From Gemmatimonadota bacterium (lineage in GTDB: Bacteria > Gemmatimonadota > Gemmatimonadetes > Gemmatimonadales > GWC2-71-9), in NCBI GenBank assembly GCA_003220985.1, contig QHTY01000064.1, forward strand, positions 1-15,579: a stretch of 15,579 bases of DNA, in the 5' to 3' direction. This document shows positions 7,245 through 14,189 of the stretch, piece after piece. The notes below the pieces were generated by a model. The model was given only the letters and a program-made list of their open reading frames with translations, had not been told where the DNA came from and did not search any database. The translations under genes and the position numbers were made by a program. Position 1 is the first letter of the stretch. Each line of letters begins with the position of its first letter.

Positions 7245-8012
7245 TCCGCCTGGAGAATCTCACCAAGCTTTACGGCAGCTTCGTCGCGGTCGACGACATC
7301 AGCCTCCATGTCCCGCGTGGCGTGCTCTACGGCTGTCTCGGTCCCAATGGCGCCGGCAAGACGACGACGCTCCGCATGATCGCCGGGATTCTGCGGCCGT
7401 CGCAGGGCCGCGTCCTGCTCGGCGGCGACGACGTCCACGCCAATCCGATCGCCGCCAAGATGCGGCTCGGCTTCATCCCCGACCGGCCGTTCGTCTACGA
7501 CAAGCTCACCGGCGCGGAGTTCCTGCGGTTCGTCGCCGGCCTGTACGGGCAGCAAGGGGACGTCGTCGAGCGGCGGATTGCGGAGCTCCTTGAAGTCTTC
7601 GAGCTGACGAGCTGGAAAGACGAGCTGGTCGAGGCGTACAGCCACGGCATGCGCCAGAAGCTCATCATCTCGAGCGCGTTGATTCACCGCCCCGAGTGCA
7701 TCGTGGTGGACGAACCGATGGTGGGCCTCGATCCCAAAGCGGCGCGGCTCCTCAAGGACATTTTCCGGCAGTTCGTCGAAGTTCGTCGGACGCGGCGGCA
7801 CCGTGCTCATGAGCACGCACACGCTCGAAGTCGCGGAGGCGATGTGCGACCAGATCGCGATCATCCAGCACGGCAAGATCGTCGCCGCGGGAACCGTGAG
7901 TGACGTGCGGCGCCAGCACCAGGCCGGCGACGCGAGTCTCGAGGAGCTGTTTCTCAAGCTCACGGGCGGCGCCCAGGTCCGCGATCTGGTCGAGGTGTTG
8001 GGAGGCACGTGA
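7241..8012 (+). pseudogene. ABC transporter ATP-binding protein, frame broken by a 10-bp near-duplication
   Basis: Starts at ATG 7241 (ATGA overlap with the transglutaminase gene). The first 180 codons give a normal ABC-2-type ATPase: Walker A GPNGAGKT (34-41), signature YSHGMRQK (133-140), Walker B CIVVDEP and GLDP. After Glu180 the frame shifts and stops at 7901-7903. The rest, with H-loop STHTLEVAEAMCD, continues in another frame from about 7791 to 8012. At 7771-7790 the decamers GTTCGTCGAA and GTTCGTCGGA stand side by side. Omitting the second gives QFVERGGTVLMSTHTLEV, exactly the family pattern, and a 253-residue protein. The event is therefore a 10-bp tandem duplication or a sequencing/assembly error. 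Without repair the protein lacks its switch histidine and would not work as an ATPase. It normally drives the permease encoded next. Confidence 0.85.
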
Positions 8013-9670
8013 TCAAGCAACCGTCGCTCGCCCACGTGCTGCAACCCAAATGGCGGACCGCGTTGCAGCGGCTGCGTGAAGAGCGCGCCAAGGGCGGCAG
8101 CGGCAAGCTCGTCATTCTGTTCATTGTCGGAGGGGCGTTCTGGGCAGGCGTCTTCGGCGTGCTGTTTCTCATCCTGCGCAATCTCCGCAGAGTCGAAGAG
8201 CTGGGACCGCTCATCCCTGGCAAGATCCTCGGGCTCATTCTGCTTTCCTTCATATCCATCCTGGTGCTGTCGAACGTCATCACGGCGCTCTCGAGCTTCT
8301 TCCTCGCCAAGGACCTCGACCTGCTCGTCTCGGCCCCGGTGGACTGGCTGCGGCTGTATCTCGCCAAGCTGGGTGAGACGCTGCTGCATTCGTCGTGGAT
8401 GGTGGCGCTGATGGTCGTGCCGATCCTGGCGGCCTACGGCGTCGTGTACAAGGGTGGCGTGCTGTTCGCCGTCTACGCGATTCTCGCCATCGGCGCGGTC
8501 ACGCTGGTGCTGGTAAACATCTTTCCAGCGCGTCGCACGCGCGATCTGTTGTCGATCATCGCGTTGGGCGCCGCGGGTGGCGTGATCCTCCTCTTCCGGG
8601 TCATTCGACCCGAACAGCTCGCTCGGCCCGAAGGATTTCGCAATCTGCTCGACTTCCTCATTCTCCTGCGCGGCCCGACATCGCCGTTCCTGCCGAGTGA
8701 GTGGGCGTCGCAGGCCGTCATGGGATATTTGCAGGGTCGGCTCGATCCCCTGCCCCTCATGCTCCTGTGGACGACCGCTGCCGCATTCGTCACCCTCGGC
8801 GCGGTGCTGCACCGCGCCTTGTACGCACAAGGGTTTACGAAGGCGCAGGAAGGGGCACAGCGCTTCATTCGTGGTGGGTTCTGGCGCTGGACGGTGGGCT
8901 CGCTGCTCCACTGGCTCCCCGTCGCCAAGCGCGAGTTCGTCCTGAAAGACATCAAGCTCTTCTTCCGTGACACCACGCAATGGAGCCAGCTGATCCTGCT
9001 CACGGTGCTGGTCGTGGTCTACCTCTTCAATATTCAGGCCCTGCCGCTGCATCGGGGCGAGCCCGTGGGATTTTTCTACGTGAACCTGGTGTCATTCCTG
9101 AACCTCGGGCTCGCCGGGTTCGTCCTCGCGTCGATCGCCGCCCGGTTCATCTTCCCCGCCGTGTCGCTGGAGGGCCGGCAGATGTGGCTGCTGCGGTCGT
9201 CGCCGCTCGACCTGCGCGCGCTGCTGTGGTCGAAGTATTGGGTGGGCACTGTGCCCCTCCTCACGCTCGGACTGCTGCTCACCGGCATGACCAACGCGCT
9301 GCTCGAGGTTTCGACCTTCATGATGCTCATGAGCCTGGCGACGATGGCGGCGCTGACCCTCGCGATCGCCGCGATGGCGCTCGCATTTGGGACGCTCTAT
9401 CCGCAGTTCGAGACGGAGAACGCGGCGCAGATCCCGACGTCGTTCGGCGGTCTGGTCTTCATGATGGCGACGATCGCGTTACTGGCGGGGGTGATCGTCT
9501 CGCTCTGGCAAGCGGTCTACCAATACGTGCGGGCCGTGTACGACGGACGGCCCGTGGTCATCGACGCGTGGATGTTTCTCTGGTTTGGCGTGGCCGCCGC
9601 GCTCTGCACGGCGGCCACGATCATTCCGCTCAGGCTGGCGTTGAAGAAGATGGAGACGTTCGAGTTCTAG
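8009..9670 (+). CDS. ABC transporter permease, large ABC-2/EcsB-like type
   Basis: A 553-residue polytopic membrane protein with roughly 12 hydrophobic segments. The first are LVILFIVGGAFWAGVFGVLF at about 34-53 and ILGLILLSFISILVLSNVIT at about 73-92; further ones occur throughout, the last near 520-540. The size, the cytosolic loops between halves (around GAQRFIRGGFWRWT and LKDIKLFFRDTTQWS) and the motif LEGRQMWLLRSSPLD match the family of putative ABC-2 exporter permeases of about 500-570 residues (pfam ABC_tran_2), distant from EcsB. GTG 8009 overlaps the ATPase stop and has GGAGG just upstream. The substrate is unknown. If the upstream frameshift is real, ribosomes would stop 106 nt before this start and lose coupling, although the GGAGG could still recruit new ones. 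Confidence 0.9.
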   Translation: MIKQPSLAHVLQPKWRTALQRLREERAKGGSGKLVILFIVGGAFWAGVFGVLFLILRNLRRVEELGPLIPGKILGLILLSFISILVLSNVITALSSFFLAKDLDLLVSAPVDWLRLYLAKLGETLLHSSWMVALMVVPILAAYGVVYKGGVLFAVYAILAIGAVTLVLVNIFPARRTRDLLSIIALGAAGGVILLFRVIRPEQLARPEGFRNLLDFLILLRGPTSPFLPSEWASQAVMGYLQGRLDPLPLMLLWTTAAAFVTLGAVLHRALYAQGFTKAQEGAQRFIRGGFWRWTVGSLLHWLPVAKREFVLKDIKLFFRDTTQWSQLILLTVLVVVYLFNIQALPLHRGEPVGFFYVNLVSFLNLGLAGFVLASIAARFIFPAVSLEGRQMWLLRSSPLDLRALLWSKYWVGTVPLLTLGLLLTGMTNALLEVSTFMMLMSLATMAALTLAIAAMALAFGTLYPQFETENAAQIPTSFGGLVFMMATIALLAGVIVSLWQAVYQYVRAVYDGRPVVIDAWMFLWFGVAAALCTAATIIPLRLALKKMETFEF

Positions 9671-9671
9671 C

Positions 9672-10163
9672 CTAACGCCAGCTGACCCCGCCGACAATTT
9701 GGAACGAGCTGCCGTTGCCGAGGATGAACTTGCCCTCGACGTACGGCCGCGTGCGGCCGCGCCGTCCCTCGAGCCCGGTCAGCAGGTTGAGGTTGGTGTC
9801 GCTGGCGCTGGTCCCGCCGGCGCTGGCGTGTGACCAGTTCAACCCGCCGCCGACGTACCAGGCGCCATAGCGAGTCGGGGGCCGGTATTTCAAGTCGAAA
9901 TTCAGGGCCCACAGCGATCCGCCGCTGACAAAGTAGTAGTCGAAGGTGGGATAGAAGGCGAGATCCGGAGTAAAGGGCCAAGTGAGCTGCGCTCCGATCA
10001 GCAGCTCGTCCACGTCGAAGTTGTACCCGAGGTGTGCCCCGTACCTGGGACCGGATGTCGTCGCGATCGCGCGGCGCCGCGACCGCCGTTGGGCATCCGC
10101 CGTCGACGCCGTCAACGCTACCAGCAGCACCACCACCAGCAACCGCGAGACCCATCGGTTCAC
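9672..10163 (-). CDS. Outer-membrane beta-barrel family protein
   Basis: A 163-residue protein with a clear Sec signal peptide (basic start MNRWVSR, hydrophobic LLVVVLLVALTAS, likely cleavage after ADA). The mature part alternates polar and aromatic residues in amphipathic strands (RYGAHLGYNF, LLIGAQLTW, DLAFYPTFDYYF, LWALNFDLKYR, AWYVGGGLNWS, RPYVEGKFILG, FQIVGGVSW). This is consistent with a small eight-stranded barrel of the OmpA/OmpW-like outer-membrane beta-barrel type. It ends SWR rather than in the common terminal Phe. The GTG start at 10163-10161 has GGAG six bases upstream. It is the last gene of the leftward block, and its TAG lies one base from the permease TAG on the other strand. 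Likely located in the outer membrane; function unknown. Confidence 0.82.
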   Translation of the reverse strand: MNRWVSRLLVVVLLVALTASTADAQRRSRRRAIATTSGPRYGAHLGYNFDVDELLIGAQLTWPFTPDLAFYPTFDYYFVSGGSLWALNFDLKYRPPTRYGAWYVGGGLNWSHASAGGTSASDTNLNLLTGLEGRRGRTRPYVEGKFILGNGSSFQIVGGVSWR

Positions 10164-10191
10164 GACGCACTCCAGGATTCAGGGATGCAGA

Positions 10192-10220
10192 CTGATAGGA
10201 AACGCGACGGGAAAACGCAA
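10192..10220 (-). promoter_or_regulatory. Possible promoter for the beta-barrel gene
   Basis: On the minus strand TTGCGT (10220-10215) is followed after exactly 17 bp by TATCAG (10197-10192), 3/6 and 4/6 matches to the sigma-70 consensus. It lies about 30 bp upstream of the GTG at 10163, in the only 60-bp gap within the right-hand cluster. The fit is moderate and may be chance. Confidence 0.3.
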
Positions 10221-10223
10221 TAG

Positions 10224-10724
10224 TCAGGCGGCGACGCGGGCTCCGCAGCGATTGCAGTAACGCGCGTCATCCGCGAGCGCCGTGCCGCAGCGGGCGCAGT
10301 AGCCCGGCGCAGTCCCCAACCGCCTACCGCATTCAGAGCAAAAGAGAGCCCCGGGCTCCGGGCGGTCACCATGTTCGGGACACGGGAAACGAGAAACGGG
10401 AAACGTGACGGCGGGTGCGGTTACGTGTCCCGTGTCCCGTTTCCCGTGTCCCGATTCCCCGCGCATTGCAACCAACGCTTCTTGTGTGTACTTGGCTTTC
10501 AGCTGCTCATAATCCGAGTCGGATAGTTTCCCAGTCGCGCGGTCGAACTCGATTTCTTTGAGCGCGCGCAGCGCAACGGCCCGAGGGCTCATGTCGTCAC
10601 CGGGGTCTTCGCCCTGGTCGCCACTGAGCGCACCCGCGGATTCCAGGGGCGGTCGCAGAATCGGAAGCAGGACGAAGTACGTCGCGCTTGCCGCCAGCGC
10701 GATCCCGAGGATCAGCTCAAGCAT
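10224..10724 (-). CDS. CcmI-like N-terminus joined to double zinc ribbon
   Basis: A 166-residue protein. Residues 2-24 (LELILGIALAASATYFVLLPIL) are a membrane anchor. Residues about 48-88 (RAVALRALKEIEFDRATGKL then SDSDYEQLKAKYTQEAL) match the helical segment after the first helix of CcmI/CycH cytochrome c biogenesis factors and related short membrane proteins. A linker encoded by a repeat-rich hairpin follows (about 92-115). The C-terminus has two zinc ribbons: CPEH...CSEC and CARC...CNRC. The ATG at 10724 overlaps the ccmH-like stop by 8 nt. CcmI normally holds apocytochrome with a periplasmic TPR domain; here that domain is absent and zinc ribbons, usually cytoplasmic, replace it. Whether it takes part in cytochrome assembly is inferred from position only. 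Confidence 0.75.
   Translation of the reverse strand: MLELILGIALAASATYFVLLPILRPPLESAGALSGDQGEDPGDDMSPRAVALRALKEIEFDRATGKLSDSDYEQLKAKYTQEALVAMRGESGHGKRDTGHVTAPAVTFPVSRFPCPEHGDRPEPGALFCSECGRRLGTAPGYCARCGTALADDARYCNRCGARVAA
10375..10454. repeat. 80-bp inverted repeat of GGGAAAC/GGGACAC heptamers inside a coding region
   Basis: The left arm (10375-10409) begins TCGGGACACGGGAAACG, and the reverse complement of the right arm (10420-10454) begins identically. The 35-base arms agree at 31 positions by eye and flank a 10-bp loop, GCGGGTGCGG. Each arm is itself a run of 7-bp units of the kind CGGGAAA, CGGGACA and CGAGAAA. The element sits in frame in the linker between the membrane/helical part and the zinc ribbons of the CcmI-like gene. 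It looks like a later insertion of a dispersed palindromic repeat. Confidence 0.85.
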
Positions 10725-11289
10725 CGAGCCGGTCTAGTTCTCGCTGGAGCCGCTCGAGCTCTTCGGGGGTGGCGGCGGGGGGAGGTGGAACGGGTGCGCG
10801 CACGGGCACGGCCGCCGCTTCCCGCGTCCAGCGGCGTAACACCCGCAGCAAGACGGCGGCTGCAACGATGATCGCGATGGAGGGAACGAAATATCCCGCG
10901 AGGTTGAAGCCGCGCTTGGGCGGCGCCATCAACGCGGCCTGCCCGTATTGCGCGACAAACTCGTCGATGACCTGCTGCGCCGTCTTGCCCTGTCCCGTCA
11001 GCCGCAGGACCTCTTTGTGCAAGCCGGGGCTGTAGGTGCATTGGAAGTCGGTCGTGCGACAGGTGTAGATGTCGAGCCCGCACCCGCAGCTACACCGCAG
11101 CTTTTTCTCGACCGCCTGGATGCGCGCGTCGTTGTCGCCGGCCGTGATCGGCGCCTGCGCGCGACCGGCCCGCTGCGGATCGTAGACGCGACCTGCCGTC
11201 TGACTGTCGGACTGTTGGACAGTCTGACGGAATGATACGAACGCTGCGCCCACCGCGATCAGGAATTCGCGCCGAGTACCGTCCGTCAT
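10717..11289 (-). CDS. ccmH: CcmH-like cytochrome c maturation protein with CxCxC cluster
   Basis: A 190-residue protein. CcmH proteins are inner-membrane anchored thiol proteins that handle apocytochrome c cysteines before haem ligation by CcmF. An N-terminal signal-like segment (RREFLIAVGAAFVSF) precedes the family domain at about 58-125: EKKLRCSCGCGLDIYTC, then HKEVLRLTGQGKTAQQVIDE and FVAQYGQAALMAPP. A transmembrane helix (GYFVPSIAIIVAAAVLLRVL) at about 130-150 and a Pro/Glu-rich cytosolic tail follow. Canonical members have LRCxxC; here the cysteines are at 66, 68, 70, 77 and 84 (CxCxC-x6-C-x6-C). ATG 11289 overlaps the ccmF stop (ATGA). The two-Arg start recalls a Tat signal but is short and unconvincing. 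Family assignment is good; thiol chemistry may differ. Confidence 0.85.
   Translation of the reverse strand: MTDGTRREFLIAVGAAFVSFRQTVQQSDSQTAGRVYDPQRAGRAQAPITAGDNDARIQAVEKKLRCSCGCGLDIYTCRTTDFQCTYSPGLHKEVLRLTGQGKTAQQVIDEFVAQYGQAALMAPPKRGFNLAGYFVPSIAIIVAAAVLLRVLRRWTREAAAVPVRAPVPPPPAATPEELERLQRELDRLDA
11196..11230. repeat. Short inverted repeat within the ccmH-like gene
   Basis: CCGTCTGACTGTC (11196-11208) and GACAGTCTGACGG (11218-11230) are complementary at 12 of 13 positions around a 9-bp loop. They encode the low-complexity stretch RQTVQQSDSQTAG just after the signal-like segment of the CcmH-like protein. It could be a small palindromic insertion or an mRNA hairpin near the start of the gene. 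Confidence 0.7.
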
Positions 11290-13310
11290 CGTTCAGCCTC
11301 GAGTTTCACCGCGTACCCCGCTTGTGAGCTCGGCCCCTTCACCGCGACCGGCGCACCTCCGGGCCATAGCACGATGAGACCACCGATCACGAGCACAAAT
11401 CCGCCAAACCACACCCACCAGACGAGCGGGTTGATCGTGAACCGAAACACCGCTTGCTCGGTGCCGTTGACGAGCCCCGCTAACACGACGTAGAGATCGA
11501 CGCGGAGTCCGCTCATGATGCCGACTTCGGTAGACGGTTCGAACGTGGGATTGCCGAGGGCATCGACGTGCTGGCGTTTCTCGGTACGCAGACGTCCGAT
11601 CGCTTTCCCATCCCGGCGCACGTCGATGAGCGCCGCCGTGACCTGCCGGTTGAGCGCGTTGTACTGCGAGATGCCGAGGTGCGTGAACGTGTAGACGTGC
11701 CCATCGCGCCCCTTGAGCTCGGCCGACTCGCCCGGCCGCAACGTCGCCTCGGTCTCGGTCTTGAACGCCATCCCGGCGAAGGCGACGAAGAGCAGGACGA
11801 TGGCGACGTGCACGATGTAGCCGCCGTAGCGCCGGCGATTGCGGGCGAGCAGCTGGACGAATGCATACGGCGTCGGCTCGCCGTATTGACGATGCCGGGC
11901 GCGGGCGCCCCGCGCGAACTCCTGGGCCACCGTACCGAAGACGAATCCGCCGATGCTGACGGCCATGAGCGCCCCGACGTCCCGAACGCCCGCCACGAGC
12001 AGGATCAATAACACAAACACGCCGCTCGTCAGCGGGACGGCGAATTGTCGCTTCAGGTTCGGGATCGAGGCGCGACGCCAGGCGATCAACGGTCCGATGC
12101 CCGTCATCGCGAGCAACGCGAGACCCAGTGGCACGTTGACCTGATTAAAGAAGGGCGGGCCGACCGTGATCTTCGTGCCCTTGATCGCCTCGGACAGGAT
12201 CGGGAACAGGGTGCCCCACAGCACCGAGAAGGCGATGCCGATGAGGAGCAGGTTATTGAAGAGGAAACTCGCTTCGCGGCTCACCATCGATTCGAGCGTC
12301 GCCTCCGCCTCGAGCAGGGGCAGCCGCGAGGCGTACAGCGCGAAGCTGAGCGCGGCCGCAAGGACCAAGAAGGCGAGGAAGAAATAGCCGACACTCGACT
12401 GCGTGAAGGAATGCACGCTCGCGATCACGCCCGAGCGCGTGATGAACGTCCCGAAGATCGACAGCAGCCAGGCGCCGATGATCAGCGCCAGATTCCACTT
12501 TTTCAACATCCCGCGCTTTTCCTGGATCATGACCGAGTGCAGGAACGCGGTCATCACGAGCCAGGGCAACAGCGCGGCATTCTCCACCGGATCCCAGGCC
12601 CAGTAGCCGCCCCATCCCAGCTCGACGTAGGCCCACCACATGCCGAGGATGAGACCGATACTGAGGAAGAGCCACGAGACCAACGTCCACTTGCGAATCG
12701 CCACCAGCCAATCGCTGTCGAGCCGCTTCGACAAGAGCGCGGCGATCGCGAACGCGAATGGAATGGTGATGGAGATGTAGCCGAGGTACAGCATCGGCGG
12801 GTGGAAGACCATCCCTGGATTCTGGAGCTGCGGGTTCATGCCGCGGCCGTCCAGCGGCACAAACGCGAGCCGCTCGAACGGGTTCGCGGCGAACAACATC
12901 ACCGTGATGAAAAACGTCGCCACCGCGCAGGTGACGGCGGCGACATACGGCAGATACACGCGATGCCGCCCGCTCGTCATCAGCTGCACGAGCATCGCGA
13001 ACAGGCTCAGCACCGTCGCCCAAAAGAGCAGGCTACCCTTCTGCCCTGCATAGAGGGCCGACCAGAGATAGAACGTAGGAAGATTGCGGCTGGTATAAGC
13101 GGCGACATACTCGAGACTGAAGTCGTGGCGGAAGATCGCGATCTCGAGCGAGATCACCGCCACGAGCAACGCGCCGAACAATGCGAATGTCGCGTGACGC
13201 GCGCTCTGTTGCAGGTCACGCCGGTGCGCGCCGCCGGCGAATCCCGTGATCCCCCCCCACAGGCCGACCAGGAAGGCGACCCAGAGGGAGAGGTGACCAA
13301 GCAGCGGCAT
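11286..13310 (-). CDS. ccmF: Cytochrome c haem lyase subunit CcmF
   Basis: A 674-residue polytopic inner-membrane protein, typical CcmF length. With CcmH it joins haem delivered by holo-CcmE to apocytochrome c on the outer face of the membrane. The family's tryptophan-rich WWD motif is at residues 233-250 (WGGYWAWDPVENAALLPW). The conserved periplasmic-side histidine region is VFHPPMLYLG (His170), and the helical region FGTFITRSGVIASVHSF is typical. A large periplasmic loop (about 535-620, ATLRPGESAELKGRDGHVYT onward) precedes the last helix (VWWVWFGGFVLVIGGLIVLW). The ATG at 13310-13308 is chosen because it overlaps the ccmE stop (TAATG) with AAGG upstream; the frame stays open 12 codons further into ccmE. 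Its TGA overlaps the ccmH-like ATG. Confidence 0.96.
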   Translation of the reverse strand: MPLLGHLSLWVAFLVGLWGGITGFAGGAHRRDLQQSARHATFALFGALLVAVISLEIAIFRHDFSLEYVAAYTSRNLPTFYLWSALYAGQKGSLLFWATVLSLFAMLVQLMTSGRHRVYLPYVAAVTCAVATFFITVMLFAANPFERLAFVPLDGRGMNPQLQNPGMVFHPPMLYLGYISITIPFAFAIAALLSKRLDSDWLVAIRKWTLVSWLFLSIGLILGMWWAYVELGWGGYWAWDPVENAALLPWLVMTAFLHSVMIQEKRGMLKKWNLALIIGAWLLSIFGTFITRSGVIASVHSFTQSSVGYFFLAFLVLAAALSFALYASRLPLLEAEATLESMVSREASFLFNNLLLIGIAFSVLWGTLFPILSEAIKGTKITVGPPFFNQVNVPLGLALLAMTGIGPLIAWRRASIPNLKRQFAVPLTSGVFVLLILLVAGVRDVGALMAVSIGGFVFGTVAQEFARGARARHRQYGEPTPYAFVQLLARNRRRYGGYIVHVAIVLLFVAFAGMAFKTETEATLRPGESAELKGRDGHVYTFTHLGISQYNALNRQVTAALIDVRRDGKAIGRLRTEKRQHVDALGNPTFEPSTEVGIMSGLRVDLYVVLAGLVNGTEQAVFRFTINPLVWWVWFGGFVLVIGGLIVLWPGGAPVAVKGPSSQAGYAVKLEAER

Positions 13311-13714
13311 TATGCCTTGGGGACGGCTTCGTACCGCGACCCGCACTTTGCCAGCACGTTGGTCGCGTGAATCACACCATCACGTTGCAGTCGGCCTTCG
13401 ACGACGACCTCGACCGAGTCGGTGAAGGTATCGGGGGGGAGGCCCTTGAACACGACGGGATAGCTGACGGTGCCATCAGTGATATGGAAGCTCAACGTCT
13501 GCGTCGCGATCTCCTTGGTGACCGTGCCCGGCACGACGCGCGCGCCGACCTTCAGGCCGAGATCATAAAAGGAGGGGTCGGCGGAGACGCGCTGCGCCAG
13601 CTCACTGGGGGTCAGGAAATACTGTCCCGTTTGCTTGATCCCCGCCGCCATGAGATAGCCGACGGAGCCCACAATCAGCACCGCGCCGAGAGCGAACTTC
13701 GTGCCTGCCTTCAT
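13310..13714 (-). CDS. ccmE: Haem chaperone CcmE, Cys-type (CxxxY)
   Basis: A 134-residue periplasmic haem chaperone. An N-terminal anchor (about residues 6-25, KFALGAVLIVGSVGYLMAAG) leads into the OB-fold domain. Family signatures are YFLTPSEL, LKVGARVVPGTV, FHITDGT and VEGRLQRDGVIHATNVLAK. In classical CcmE the next residue is the haem-attaching His (LAKHxxxY); here it is Cys124 in LAKCGSRYEA. This makes it the CxxxY variant known from archaea and some bacteria (System I*), where haem is bound through Cys. ATG 13714 is seven bases after the stop of the preceding gene and TAA overlaps ccmF. TATAAT immediately upstream may give an extra promoter. The frame is open upstream, but that region overlaps the preceding gene and is not CcmE. 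Confidence 0.95.
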   Translation of the reverse strand: MKAGTKFALGAVLIVGSVGYLMAAGIKQTGQYFLTPSELAQRVSADPSFYDLGLKVGARVVPGTVTKEIATQTLSFHITDGTVSYPVVFKGLPPDTFTDSVEVVVEGRLQRDGVIHATNVLAKCGSRYEAVPKA

Positions 13715-13720
13715 GTCTCT

Positions 13721-13726
13721 ATTATA
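13721..13726 (-). promoter_or_regulatory. Perfect TATAAT -10 box just upstream of ccmE
   Basis: The minus strand reads GGTATAATAGAGACATG. TATAAT ends six bases before the ccmE ATG, so a transcript would begin at or within a base or two of the start codon, that is, leaderless. The -35 region is poor (TCGAAT at 18 bp spacing). The box coincides with the TAA/TAG stop codons of the upstream gene, so it may be partly accidental. Confidence 0.4.
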
Positions 13727-14185
13727 CCATCCCCTTCTGCGCCCATTCGAGCGCCCACGCCACCGCTGCCGCCGCCGTCTGTACACGCGGAATATCGACG
13801 GCGTTCCTGAAGGAATCGTGAAGGCCCACGACCGGCTTCCCGATGCGCTGGGCGAGCGCGATCTCTGACAATGTCCCCACGCCACCGCCAATCGCGACCA
13901 GCGCCTGCGCCGTCCGGACAATGAGGAGGTTCCGCATCTCGCCGAGGCCGGTGGCGAGCGGCACATCGATATAAGGGTTCGCCGCAGCTGGGTCCGCTCC
14001 CGGTAGGATGCCGACGGTCATGCCGCCGTTTGCTTTCGCGCCCTTCGCCGCGGCCTCCATCACCCCGCTCAGGCCGCCGCACACCAGGACCGCTCCGCGC
14101 TCGGCGAGCAGCCGGCCCGTCTCGTCGGCGAGCGCAGCTTCCGTAGTCGTGCAGGTGCTCCCGCCAATGACCCCGATGATCGGCT

Positions 14186-14189
<4 letters not shown>
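13722..14189 (-). CDS. TIGR00725 / LOG-like Rossmann-fold protein
   Basis: A 155-residue protein. It opens MKPIIGVIGGSTCTTTEAAL, followed by AERGAVLVCGGLSGVMEAA, GGMTVGILPG and TGLGEMRNLLIVRTAQALVA. The nucleotide-binding motif GGGVGTLSEIALA and KPVVGL come next. This pattern is that of the TIGR00725 family, small relatives of lysine-decarboxylase-like/LOG proteins (P-G-G-x-G-T-x-x-E), some of which bind AMP-type ligands or Moco. The biochemical role of this subfamily is not settled. ATG 14189 overlaps the glpK TGA as ATGA with GGGCGGG upstream; the frame is open 13 codons further into glpK, but that start is not supported. Its position between glpK and ccmE suggests co-transcription, not shared function. 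Confidence 0.85.

Noticed and set aside
7771..7910. Programmed ribosomal frameshift in the ABC ATPase
   Set aside because: No slippery heptamer or stimulatory structure seen, and the tandem decamer explains the shift as a 10-bp duplication.
7139..9052. 637-codon open frame on the minus strand opposite the ABC genes
   Set aside because: Gln/Arg/Glu-rich nonsense-like translation typical of an antisense shadow; the plus strand carries clear ATPase and permease motifs.
10375..10454. Heptamer repeats read as a CRISPR-like array
   Set aside because: Units are 7 bp with no spacers and no cas genes; the structure is an inverted repeat.
11286..11350. Tat signal on the CcmH-like protein from RREFL
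   Set aside because: The two-Arg motif lacks the full S-R-R-x-F-L-K context and no cofactor protein is expected; it is better read as a simple signal-like segment.
12045..13370. 441-codon open frame on the plus strand opposite ccmF
   Set aside because: Low-complexity Arg/Gln/Glu translation with no family features; CcmF on the other strand accounts for the open frame.
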